Source: Candidatus Baldrarchaeota archaeon
GTDB taxonomy: Archaea > Asgardarchaeota > Baldrarchaeia > Baldrarchaeales > DXJG01
NCBI GenBank assembly: GCA_030587435.1
Contig: JAUQZC010000023.1
Location: forward strand, 1-32,684
Reading direction: 5' to 3'
Length of the DNA stretch: 32,684 nt
The first letter of the stretch is position 1; the number at the start of each line of letters is the position of its first letter. The notes under the pieces were generated by a model that worked only from the letters and a program-made list of their open reading frames with translations, did no database searches and was not told where the DNA came from. Positions 25,497-32,684 of the stretch are shown piece after piece. The translations under genes were made by a program, and so were the position numbers.

Positions 25497-26420
25497 TTAT
25501 TTTCCTCCAAGCATTTTAATGAACAAGTCTTCTAGGTTTGGCTCTAAAATTCTCAGAGAAACAACAGGTAAACTATGTTTAGCTAAGACCTTAATTAACT
25601 CGACCTTAGCAACATTCATATCTAAAACTTCAACGACGATTCTGTTATTTTCGACTTTAACACTTTTAACCCAATCTTTAGTTTCTAAATCGCCGATGAA
25701 CTTTGACGGATCTTTTTCAACTTTAACTTCCATTTTTAAAGACATAAATTGCTGTTTTAAATCATCTATCGACCCGGAAAAAAGGAGTTTTCCACAGTTA
25801 ATTACTCCAATATGAGTACAAATTTGGGAAATTTCAGGTAAAATGTGCGAAGATAAAAAGATTGTTTTCCCAGCAGATCTAAGTTTTAATAATAAGTTCA
25901 GAATATCTTTTCTTCCAAGAGGATCTAGACCTGAAGTAGGTTCGTCTAAGATAAGGATCTCGGGGTCGTTTATCAGAGAAATAGCAATGCCTACTCTACG
26001 TTGCTGTCCCTTACTCAGTTTACCGCACTTCCTCTTACGAAAGCCGTGCATGTTAACGATTTCAAGCAGTTCCCTTATCTTTTGCTTTAATTCGTTTTCT
26101 TCGATTTTGTAAAGTTTTCCTATGAACCTTATATGTTCCTCAACTGTGAAAAACTTGTATAACTGTAGGTTCTCTGGAAGATATCCTATTATTTCTTTTA
26201 TTTTTAGTTCTTCTTCAATTGGAATTCCATTTATCCATGCTTTTCCACTTATTGGCTTCAGTAAACAACAGAGCATTTTTATGGTAGTTGTTTTCCCAGC
26301 GCCATTAGGTCCTACAAACCCGTAAATAGACGCTTTTGGAACTTCAAAAGATATATTATCAACTGCAACGACGTTTCCATAATGTTTAACTAGGTTTTCA
26401 ACTACTATTGCGTGTTTCAA
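25497..26420 (-). CDS. ABC transporter ATP-binding protein
   Basis: A 307-residue ATPase: Walker A GPNGAGKTT near residue 38, Q-loop at LPENLQL, signature LSKGQQRRVGIA, Walker B ILILDEPTSGLD, and switch His in LSSHIL. The C-terminal 80 residues are the regulatory extension of CcmA/NatA-like exporters, ending LRILEPNLEDLFIKML. The start is TTG 26420, overlapping the stop codon of the small membrane protein upstream in the string TTGA, so translation is coupled. It powers the ABC-2 permease encoded next. Confidence 0.93.
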   Translation of the reverse strand: MKHAIVVENLVKHYGNVVAVDNISFEVPKASIYGFVGPNGAGKTTTIKMLCCLLKPISGKAWINGIPIEEELKIKEIIGYLPENLQLYKFFTVEEHIRFIGKLYKIEENELKQKIRELLEIVNMHGFRKRKCGKLSKGQQRRVGIAISLINDPEILILDEPTSGLDPLGRKDILNLLLKLRSAGKTIFLSSHILPEISQICTHIGVINCGKLLFSGSIDDLKQQFMSLKMEVKVEKDPSKFIGDLETKDWVKSVKVENNRIVVEVLDMNVAKVELIKVLAKHSLPVVSLRILEPNLEDLFIKMLGGK

Positions 26421-26605
26421 CTCTTCCTACCCCATAAAAAGTATATGAGCGGCCCAATAAATCCCAGAAATATAATGACCAGCGCCCACACTAGTTTATC
26501 CTGCTGTTCTTCATTCCTCCACAGATCTAGTAAAGCATACACTTGAAAACCTAGTTGAACAATTACTAGAGGCAGCAACAAAAGCAATATTTCTTTAAAA
26601 GCCAT
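26417..26605 (-). CDS. Small PLDc_N-type membrane protein
   Basis: A 62-residue protein with two membrane helices, LLLLLPLVIVQLGFQVYALL and WALVIIFLGFIGPLIYFL, a polar loop between them and a C-terminal GRKS. This is the PLD N-terminal (cardiolipin synthase-like) small-protein family. It is the first gene of a trio with an ABC ATPase and ABC-2 permease, the same order as yxlEFG of Bacillus, where the small protein goes with the transporter. Translation is coupled to the ATPase by a TTGA overlap. Probably an accessory or regulatory subunit (inference). Confidence 0.85.
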   Translation of the reverse strand: MAFKEILLLLLPLVIVQLGFQVYALLDLWRNEEQQDKLVWALVIIFLGFIGPLIYFLWGRKS

Positions 26606-26694
26606 TTATCTCACCAACAACAAATAACAAGCCCGTAAATTAAAGGATTTTTATATAGAAATTTATACAGTGGAGAAAATTCTTGTATAAAACT

Positions 26695-27420
26695 TTAGAC
26701 AACTGTCTTTTTGGCCCTAAGAAGAAGAACTGAAAGTAGGATAGAAACCATGAAGAAAAAGGCTGACAAAATTAGGTTTAAGTTGAAATCATTTAGTTTG
26801 AGTGGTCTTAGAAAGAGGAATATTGATAGGCATCCAGATAATATTATTGTTGAGATTTCTTTCGATCTTCGCGGTCTCATAAATATCCAGTAGAGATTGA
26901 AGAAAATTGGAAGACAATAAATAGACTTCAAAGAAACAGCGAGACTAACATATAGAACTATACTAACTATTAAGGACAAGATGCCTAATAAACAAAAAAT
27001 TAAGTTTTCAGAAGCGTATTCAGCATAAAATCCAATGAACAATACGCCAAATAAAAAGGTTAAAAGTGCCCATGTTGCTTTTATTTCATCAACAATAGTC
27101 ATCCTTGCTAGTCCTTCGAACAATTTTATAGATATGCTCTCCTCTGGTTTACCTATTTCCTCCATCAATAACACCGCTTTTTTCCCTATTCTTGAAAGAT
27201 AGTAACTTCCGTTGCCACGCTTTATTAAATCGGCATCCATTAAAGTTTTGATATGATATGCAAATCATCCCGAATCGCTTTCTGGAGATAAATTTAACTT
27301 ATGCATAATTTCAGAGTAGCGAAGCCTACCGTAAGTTGATAGTAAAAGAAGAATTTCCCTTCTCAGTTTGTTGTTGAGGGCTTTTAGAATGCGATTAATT
27401 TTATGATTTTCCACTTTCAT
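26695..27420 (-). pseudogene. Winged-helix membrane regulator interrupted by one in-frame TGA
   Basis: From ATG 27420 the frame encodes a winged helix (ILKALNNKLRREILLLL, LRYSEIMHKLNLSPESDSG), then TGA at codon 52 (27265-27267), then continues without a frame change as FAYHIKTLMDADLIKRGNGS, YYLSRIGKKA, and four to five membrane helices to 26695. The joint reads SDSG-stop-FAYHIKTL; relatives have Lys or Arg there (SGKFAYHL), so CGA or AGA to TGA by one substitution is the likely event. Total length would be 241 residues. It lies directly before the PLDc_N/ABC operon and may have regulated it. Other genes here stop at TGA, so general recoding is unlikely. It may be a very recent pseudogene, a sequencing error, or two separately translated halves. 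Confidence 0.75.
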
Positions 27421-27483
27421 CTGGTTAACACCGGTTTAGTGTCAATCAAGGAAAATATGTTAATAACAAATAGACATGTAGAA

Positions 27484-28779
27484 TTAGGTTGGAGGTTTTT
27501 TGTATATTTCGTCTGTTTTGGTTATTGCATGTTTTACGAAAATTGGTCCTAGTATTTCGACTATTAAAGTTGTTGCAACAATGGTGTTAAGGACTAATGT
27601 GCCAAGATGATATCCGACTTCACTTAAAGCCGCTAAATTATAGTAAAATGATGTTGCCAGACCTATTGCTAGTCCTCCTTGTGTTAGTAAACAGAATCCT
27701 AAGTACTTTTTTATCTTTGCCGATGATTTAGATATATGACCTCCCACTGCCACTCCAGAAAATTTTCCAGCAAATCTCAATATTAAATATGTTAAACCTA
27801 TTAAACCTATGTGTGCCATGTAGTCAAGCCTTAATTTACCTCCTATTAGAACAAAAAAGAGCACAATAAGAGGGTAGGTTGCCTCTCTAATCAAAAAGAA
27901 AGTTTTTTCGTTAAAGTTCGAGAAATTTGTGAATATAATTCCGGCAATTACGTTTGTCAGTATTAGAGAGAAACCTGCAGATTCAGCTACTCCACTTACC
28001 GCTATAACACATATGAAAATAAACCAGAGCAATCTTGTTATCTCTTTGGTTTTATTAGATAAGATTATCATTATGTATCCTGTAATTAAGCCTAAGACGA
28101 TGGAACCAATAATGTGTAGTAGAGAATCCAAAAGAATATCGATTAAAACTGTTTTACCGTTAATGACTACACTTTCTGCATATGAAAAGGCAAATGCATA
28201 TGCAATTATGGCTACAATGTCATCTAGGGCAAGAACTGAAAAGATAGTTGTAGTGAGATCCCCTTTTGCTCCATAGTCCCACAATACTTTTGCTGTGGCC
28301 GCTGGAGCAGTAGAGATAGCTAAAGCGCCAAAAACTAAAGCTATATGAAGTTCACGTGTTAAAGCGAAAACACCGAGAGTAACCAAAGCAAAAGCCCCAA
28401 AGGATTCAAATATCAGAATAAAAAATATCGATTTTTTTAACTTGCTTATTAAGTCAAATTTCAATTCTGTTCCTATACCTAGCCCAATGAATGCTAGTGC
28501 CAAGTCTATTAGAGGCTTCATGTTTTCGATAAAACTGTAACTTAAAAATCCTAAAACACTTTCTCCAAGGAAAACTCCCATTAAAATCATTCCCACAACT
28601 TCAGGTACATTTATTTTTTTAAATAAAAGCCCTGCTATAAACCCTAGAATAATAGATATTCCTACAACCATTAGAATATTCATTTCTATCTGGACAAATA
28701 AGGATGAAACCACCGCTATATCTCCTTGCCGTTTTTCGCTCACCATTAGTTGGTGTTCATCTGATTTATAATATACCAT
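27484..28779 (-). CDS. CPA2-family cation/proton antiporter
   Basis: A 431-residue membrane protein with 12-13 hydrophobic segments. GIGTELKFDLISKLKKS, FGALAISTAPAATAKVLWDY and the acidic pair in SVLALDDIVAIIAYAF are typical of the KefB/NapA type, where the Asp-Asp pair marks electrogenic Na+(K+)/H+ exchange. VGGHISKSSAKIKKYL and CLLTQGGLAIGLA belong to the C-terminal core. There is no C-terminal nucleotide-binding RCK domain. ATG 28779 is the first start after the promoter, giving a 30-residue polar N-terminal extension before the first helix; ATG 28683 (MNILMVV) would remove it. It exports Na+ or K+ for pH or salt balance. It is a single-gene unit with a palindromic promoter. Confidence 0.9.
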   Translation of the reverse strand: MVYYKSDEHQLMVSEKRQGDIAVVSSLFVQIEMNILMVVGISIILGFIAGLLFKKINVPEVVGMILMGVFLGESVLGFLSYSFIENMKPLIDLALAFIGLGIGTELKFDLISKLKKSIFFILIFESFGAFALVTLGVFALTRELHIALVFGALAISTAPAATAKVLWDYGAKGDLTTTIFSVLALDDIVAIIAYAFAFSYAESVVINGKTVLIDILLDSLLHIIGSIVLGLITGYIMIILSNKTKEITRLLWFIFICVIAVSGVAESAGFSLILTNVIAGIIFTNFSNFNEKTFFLIREATYPLIVLFFVLIGGKLRLDYMAHIGLIGLTYLILRFAGKFSGVAVGGHISKSSAKIKKYLGFCLLTQGGLAIGLATSFYYNLAALSEVGYHLGTLVLNTIVATTLIVEILGPIFVKHAITKTDEIYKKPPT

Positions 28780-28787
28780 TAATAAAT

Positions 28788-28806
28788 ATTATCGTTGTAC
28801 GATAAT
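28788..28806 (-). promoter_or_regulatory. Operator-like palindrome at the antiporter transcription start
   Basis: ATTATCG (28788-28794), TTGTA, CGATAAT (28800-28806) is a perfect 7-5-7 dyad 9 bases from the antiporter ATG. It lies about 22-27 bases downstream of the TATA-like box, so it would cover the transcription start, a classic archaeal repressor position. Confidence 0.6.
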
Positions 28807-29467
28807 TTATATTGAAACATTTTTATATATCCGCTTAGTGATACGAACAAACCATCACTATTACAAAATCTAAAATCTTTCAGAAACATGTATCAAATAC
28901 TAATTTAAAAGTTGTTAAACCGAAGTTTTACTTAACTTCGCTGAATACAAATAACGTGATTTGTGTTGCAGATGTGCAACGCTTAGTATCAACTGTTTTT
29001 GAACAACTTCAACCCCAATAAGCTAGAAAGTGTTTTTAATATCTTTGATAACGATTTTCTAACGATCACCGTGTTAAATGGTTAGATATACCAGCTCTAA
29101 ATGTGGACAAATTACAAATTTACGGTATAGTATGAAGAAAATAAAAGTTAGAATGAAACATTTAAGGAAAACATAGAAGAATTAACTTCTAGAGAAACAA
29201 TTAGATGACACAGTCAATAAAAACATATCTTACTTCCCCTTTTGTGAGGTGAAGATAATTTACACCTTATAATAAGCCTCTTGGGACAAGCAGCATGAAA
29301 CTCCTTTAATTTTAAGAAAATTATTTCATATGATCCATTTTCGGTCTTCTTAAAATTTGCAAATACAAAGTGGAAAACGAAATGTCAATTGTTAAAATGG
29401 TACATTTTTATAATTTAATGGAAATTTTAACTTGAATTGTCAAAATACGAAAATAAAGGTGTTTATT
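28807..29467. other. Gene-poor region with two hairpins and a possible decayed gene
   Basis: About 660 bases without an intact gene. CGAAGTT and AACTTCG (28921-28940, 6-base loop) and GTTGCA and TGCAAC (28965-28980, 4-base loop) are perfect hairpins 24 bases apart. A frame from 28845 to TAA 29019-29021 is open for 58 codons without ATG (NNVICVADVQRL, then VSTVFEQLQPQ). A second frame continues as NPNKLESVFNIFDNDFL. This suggests a short degraded gene that I cannot name. The rest looks like plain AT-rich spacer. Confidence 0.35.
28820..28830 (-). promoter_or_regulatory. TATA box of the antiporter gene
   Basis: On the minus strand ATATATAAAAA is a near-ideal archaeal TATA box about 45 bases before the antiporter start codon. 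The same bases read TTTTTATATAT on the plus strand and could also drive rightward transcription. Confidence 0.55.
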
Positions 29468-31006
29468 ATGGAGAAGTTTCCTTGGTGGAATGAAAAGCAG
29501 AAAAAGCTTGCGGATGAAGTGGAGGATTTTGCTGATGAATGGATGCCGAAAGTAGTAGCAATGGTCAGGCAGAAGAGATTCCCATGGGACGTCATGAGGG
29601 AAGTGGCAAAACGTGGATGGTTTGGTATATTAATTCCTGAAAAGTATGGAGGGTTGGGTAAGGAGTACGGTGTTACTGCATGTTGCATTCTTGCTGAGGA
29701 ATTATCTCGTTTAGGGCCAATAGGTTTAACATTTAGTGACACTATGTTTGGAGGTACTCATCAACTTGTTCATTTTGGAACTGAAGAACAGAAAGAAAAG
29801 TGGTTACCAAGGATTGCAAGAGGAGAAATTTTGACAGGTGTCTGCGTCACAGAGCCCTATGTTGGTTCTGATGCTGCAAATATAGAGACTGTGGCGAGGA
29901 AAGAGGGGGACGAGTGGGTTATTAATGGGAAAAAGAGATTTATAACAAATGCTGGAATTTCTGAATTTTACTTAGTATATGCTAAAACAAGCAACGACCC
30001 GCAGGACAGGAGAAAATATCAGCACTTGTCGGCATTCATCGTGGAAAAAGATAGACCAGGGCTATCTGTTGAGAGGATAACTGATCTATCGGGTTGGGAA
30101 GGTGTGTTTAACGGCTACTTAGACTTCAACGAGGTTAGAGTTCCAGAAGAGAATCTTCTTGGAAAAGTGGGTTATGGCTGGCTTATAATGATGAGCGGTT
30201 TTAATCTGGAACGTACCGTGGTCGCAGCCGGGTGTTTAGGTCAGATGAAAGAGGCTTTGCGTTACGCTGTTTTCCACACTAATAGAAGGGTTCAATTTGG
30301 TGTGAGAACTGCTGATATACCTGTAAACCAGTTTAAGATAGCGGATATTATTTGGAGGTATAGATTATCGAGGCTCATTGTGTACTATGCAGCGTATCTT
30401 CTAGATCAGGGATACCAGCCTCTTCTTGACGCTACAACAGCGAAACTTTTTGCCACTGAATCTCTTATGAAAATATCAATAGATGCAATACAGTGTATGG
30501 GTGGTGATGGTTGGACAAAGTTTTACCCGGTCGAAGAGATATTTAGAAGCGCTAAGGTTATGGAAATAGTGGCTGGAACAAACGAAATTATGAGACTCAT
30601 CTTATACAGGCAAGGAACTAAAATGTTATTGCGAAACCTTCGTCCACCGCTTCGCCGCATGAATAAGGAGCTAAAACTTCCGGTGCCGTATTTTAAAACC
30701 CAGCCATTCGTAGTTAAAGAAGATATAACTCAAGAAGATATTCTAAAAGTTTTGGCTGATAACTACGTTGTGAATCCAGGGCTCTACATGACAAAAGAAG
30801 ACATCAAAATGATAATGTCTATCACTGATGAAAAACTTGATAAACTTCTCTTAGAACTTGAGGAAAAAGAGTTAGTAAAGCTGTTTAAGGGGAGAAAGGG
30901 AGAAATCTTAATGGTAAGGCCGACATACAAAGGCTTAAAAGAAGCTTATCCACTTGAGCACTACAAGTGGTTTCCAGAATGGCTTAATCAGGAAGATCTC
31001 CGCTAA
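29468..31006 (+). CDS. Acyl-CoA dehydrogenase (isovaleryl-CoA type) with C-terminal winged helix
   Basis: A 512-residue protein. ATG 29468 is chosen because AAAGGTG lies 6 bases upstream. Residues 1-395 form the ACAD fold: PEKYGGLGKEYGVTA, GVCVTEPYVGSDAANIETVA for FAD and substrate, KRFITNAGISEFYLVYAKT, RRVQFGV, IDAIQCMGGDGWTKFYPVEE. The catalytic base is probably Glu248 in SGFNLERTVVAAG, the position used by isovaleryl-CoA dehydrogenase; as there, the late motif reads VAGTNEIMRL with no Glu. Residues about 415-500 are extra and fit a winged helix (ITQEDILKVLADNY, MTKEDIKMIMSITDEKLDKL, LLELEEKELVKLFKGRKGE, VRPTYKGLKEA). It would oxidise branched acyl-CoA in amino-acid breakdown, passing electrons to an ETF not seen here. 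The fused domain is unusual. Confidence 0.88.
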   Translation: MEKFPWWNEKQKKLADEVEDFADEWMPKVVAMVRQKRFPWDVMREVAKRGWFGILIPEKYGGLGKEYGVTACCILAEELSRLGPIGLTFSDTMFGGTHQLVHFGTEEQKEKWLPRIARGEILTGVCVTEPYVGSDAANIETVARKEGDEWVINGKKRFITNAGISEFYLVYAKTSNDPQDRRKYQHLSAFIVEKDRPGLSVERITDLSGWEGVFNGYLDFNEVRVPEENLLGKVGYGWLIMMSGFNLERTVVAAGCLGQMKEALRYAVFHTNRRVQFGVRTADIPVNQFKIADIIWRYRLSRLIVYYAAYLLDQGYQPLLDATTAKLFATESLMKISIDAIQCMGGDGWTKFYPVEEIFRSAKVMEIVAGTNEIMRLILYRQGTKMLLRNLRPPLRRMNKELKLPVPYFKTQPFVVKEDITQEDILKVLADNYVVNPGLYMTKEDIKMIMSITDEKLDKLLLELEEKELVKLFKGRKGEILMVRPTYKGLKEAYPLEHYKWFPEWLNQEDLR

Positions 31007-31290
31007 CTTCCGCTGTTAATAGTATAATCAAACTAAGCTCAAATTACTCTTCTTTTTAAAATAAGTAGCCATAATCCATTGTTTTATTAATGCGCTAATT
31101 ATTGTGTTGAAAAGATTTTCAAATGTTATTTTGACTAAAATATTGTATATGTTCTAATTTTAAGTTTTATCGTTTTAGATCGTGCAGATGCTTGTAAACT
31201 CGTATTTGACCTGCCAATTTAATGTTTGTAAAGAAATTTTTCCAAAAAGGCTTAAAACTTTTATTTCCCATTCATAAATTGGTGGTTGCC

Positions 31291-31884
31291 ATGCCATTAA
31301 CTGACCAGTTGTCGGAAAAAGAACTTTCACGCATCTTCAACCTACTAAAACATCCTTTACATAGAGAGATTCTAAGACAGTTATCCAAAAATTCGCAAAC
31401 TTATTCACAGCTTTTAAGGAAACTAAATGTTAAAGAAAGCAGTTTTTTAAATTACCATTTGAGAAAAATGGACGGCTTACTGATTGAAAAAAATGACGAT
31501 GGGAAATATAAATTGAGCGAAATCGGAGAAATTTGCTCACAACTTGCTCTTAAAATTAAAGAAAAAGAAGACATTGACAGATTTGACAGATTTCGGCAAT
31601 TAGTGGAAAATTTAAAATTGACAGTCTTAGGGACCCAAATAATCCTCTTTCTGCTCGTAATAGTTCTACTATCAGAACTTACTGCATTGAATGTGGTTAA
31701 TACACGGTCTACTATTAGGTATTTTGCTGGAGGTATAGCGTTTAGTTCAGTACTTCTCTTTTTTATTGGTAGAAAATATAGAAGAGAAGCTGAGGAATTT
31801 GAAAGTAAAGAAAAAATAGGAGTGTTTTTACTAATATTTAACCATATACATCCTTGTGCAGACAATTATTCAAATAGCATTTAA
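31291..31884 (+). CDS. Winged-helix regulator with C-terminal membrane anchor
   Basis: A 197-residue protein from ATG 31291, preferred over ATG 31222 because GGTGG lies 5 bases upstream and because the winged helix begins soon after. Residues 1-90 are the DNA-binding domain: LSEKELSRIFNLLKHPLHRE, ILRQLSKNSQTYSQLLRKLN, SSFLNYHLRKMDGLLIEKND, YKLSEIGEIC. A linker (95-120) leads to two membrane helices (about 125-145 and 157-178: VLGTQIILFLLVIVLLSEL, IRYFAGGIAFSSVLLFFIG). It is the same layout as the broken regulator at 26695-27420. Such membrane-bound archaeal regulators probably sense envelope or membrane state (inference). It stands alone between convergent and co-directional neighbours. Confidence 0.8.
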   Translation: MPLTDQLSEKELSRIFNLLKHPLHREILRQLSKNSQTYSQLLRKLNVKESSFLNYHLRKMDGLLIEKNDDGKYKLSEIGEICSQLALKIKEKEDIDRFDRFRQLVENLKLTVLGTQIILFLLVIVLLSELTALNVVNTRSTIRYFAGGIAFSSVLLFFIGRKYRREAEEFESKEKIGVFLLIFNHIHPCADNYSNSI

Positions 31885-31918
31885 ACTACTTTAATGACGG
31901 ACAAACGTCTTCATTATT

Positions 31919-32684
31919 TTATTTTGATATTTCATATTCATATTCTGTGAGTTTTTTCACTCCATCTGCCTTTACTGTAAATGTATCTTCGCACTTTATG
32001 GAACCTATACCTGGAATGGTTAATGGTGCATGAATGAATGCTAGAACCATGTTTTCAACAGCTTCGTATCGTCTATGCTGAACAACAATAGTGGTTATAG
32101 GATCTTCTTCTATAAGAAGCCCAACACTATGAACAAAACCTTCTACATAATACTTCCCGAAACCTTTCTTTTCGACTAGTTCTTTTATCTTTTTTTCAAT
32201 TTCAATGAATTTTACTCCCGGTTTAAGAGAACTTGCCGCTAAGTCTTGTACTTTGATCATCGTCTCTAAAGCTTCCCTTTTCTCTTCTGAAGGGGTCCCC
32301 ATGAATACTGTTCTACTCATATTGCTGTGATAGTTGTTGAAATCAGCACCAACTACAATGTTAATTACATCGCCTGGTTTAACTTTTACATTGCTACGTG
32401 GCTCTGCATGTACCCTTGGTTTAGATCCTACATTGACGTAAACATGAGGATGTTCTGATCCACTTTTCATCATCGTGTAAATTGCCTCAGCAGCAATTTC
32501 GGTTTCACTAACATTTGCATCAATAGCGTCTATGGCGGATGAGATTCCTTTTACAGCGATGTTTGAAGCTTTCTGTATATATTCTATTTCTTTAAGATCT
32601 TTAATCATCCTAAGCTTCATTATTAATGCATGAACATCAACTACTTCCACTTTCGGGTTAAGCTTCTTAAACAGTTCAAAAAAG
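31919..32684 (-). CDS. M24-fold (pita-bread) protein lacking most metal ligands, 5' end outside window
   Basis: The frame is open to the window end (FFELFKKLNPKVEVVDVHAL), so the N-terminal part, probably the creatinase/prolidase N-domain, is cut off. The M24 fold is clear: KLRMIKDLKEIEYIQKA, then VKPGDVINIVVGADFNNYHS, NMSRTVFMGTPSEEKREAL, FVHSVGLLIEEDPI, IPGIGSIKCEDTFTVKADG. In Xaa-Pro peptidases five residues hold two metals: D, D, H, E, E. Here the first Asp is Val (codon 32354-32356), the second Asp is Asn (32321-32323), the first Glu is His (32030-32032), and only one His and the last Glu remain. It is therefore unlikely to be a metallopeptidase and may be creatinase-like, creatinase being the metal-free member. 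Substrate unknown. Confidence 0.88.
   Translation of the reverse strand, partial: FFELFKKLNPKVEVVDVHALIMKLRMIKDLKEIEYIQKASNIAVKGISSAIDAIDANVSETEIAAEAIYTMMKSGSEHPHVYVNVGSKPRVHAEPRSNVKVKPGDVINIVVGADFNNYHSNMSRTVFMGTPSEEKREALETMIKVQDLAASSLKPGVKFIEIEKKIKELVEKKGFGKYYVEGFVHSVGLLIEEDPITTIVVQHRRYEAVENMVLAFIHAPLTIPGIGSIKCEDTFTVKADGVKKLTEYEYEISK

Noticed and set aside
26695..27240. General reassignment of TGA in this genome to rescue the broken regulator
   Set aside because: Other apparently intact genes here end at TGA (for example those ending at 16072 and 26417), so TGA works as a normal stop.
30580..30600. Apparent loss of the catalytic Glu in the acyl-CoA dehydrogenase (VAGTNE instead of YEGTNE)
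   Set aside because: Isovaleryl-CoA dehydrogenase-type enzymes use a Glu earlier in the chain, and this protein has it at Glu248 (FNLERT), so catalysis should be intact.
1..32684. CRISPR array, insertion sequence, phage or integrative element
   Set aside because: No regularly spaced repeats, transposase, integrase or phage structural genes were recognised; the gene content is metabolic and regulatory.

Overview
The window looks like a piece of an AT-rich archaeal chromosome. Evidence: an archaeal-type threonyl-tRNA synthetase with its N-terminal editing domain, a tungsten-type aldehyde:ferredoxin oxidoreductase (AOR) with a MoaD-like protein nearby, MtrH (methyl transfer to tetrahydromethanopterin), archaeal TATA-like boxes, and several winged-helix regulators carrying membrane segments. 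The mix of MtrH, a non-pyrrolysine MttB homologue, a corrinoid protein and AOR fits Bathyarchaeia or a related TACK lineage. That placement is inference from gene content. I see no tRNA, rRNA, CRISPR array, insertion sequence or integrase.

Layout. 1-3281 (+): B12-binding radical SAM protein (cut by the window start), radical SAM/SPASM protein and PadR regulator, all overlapping, so one operon. 3309-5284 (-): SCP2-like protein and an aldehyde dehydrogenase homologue whose catalytic Cys is Ala. 5285-5908: gene-poor, with one 18-codon ORF behind a perfect Shine-Dalgarno (SD). 5909-8998 (+): Roadblock/nucleotidyltransferase fusion, GT2 glycosyltransferase, GNAT acetyltransferase. 9040-10085 (-): two decayed genes, an enolase-superfamily remnant and an unrecognised protein with a frameshift. 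10121-13467: methyl-transfer cluster of corrinoid protein (-), MtrH (+) and MttB-like methyltransferase (-), with a perfect 31-bp palindrome next to the corrinoid gene. 13705-14865 (-): saccharopine-dehydrogenase-like protein. 15158-17751 (+): double GNAT protein, winged-helix protein plus stand-alone Lrp ligand domain, and a probable DUF6125 protein. 18025-20425 (+): AOR, a duplicated scrap of a moaD 3' end, and a MoaD-like gene that has lost its stop codon. 20382-22461 (-): M48-like membrane protease, PH-like membrane protein, flavin-reductase-like protein. 22789-24627 (+): ThrRS. 24734-27420 (-): ABC-2 exporter operon behind a regulator interrupted by TGA. 27484-28779 (-): CPA2 antiporter. 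29468-31006 (+): acyl-CoA dehydrogenase of isovaleryl-CoA type with a fused winged helix. 31291-31884 (+): membrane winged-helix regulator. 31919-32684 (-): M24-fold protein lacking most metal ligands, cut by the window end.

How the genes may work together (inference): the MttB-like protein would demethylate a quaternary amine such as glycine betaine onto the corrinoid protein, and MtrH would pass the methyl group to tetrahydromethanopterin, feeding the methyl branch of the Wood-Ljungdahl pathway. AOR and the acyl-CoA dehydrogenase suggest anaerobic breakdown of organic or amino acids. A recurring theme is enzyme folds with altered catalytic centres (ALDH, M24, perhaps the nucleotidyltransferase) and enzymes fused to regulatory domains.
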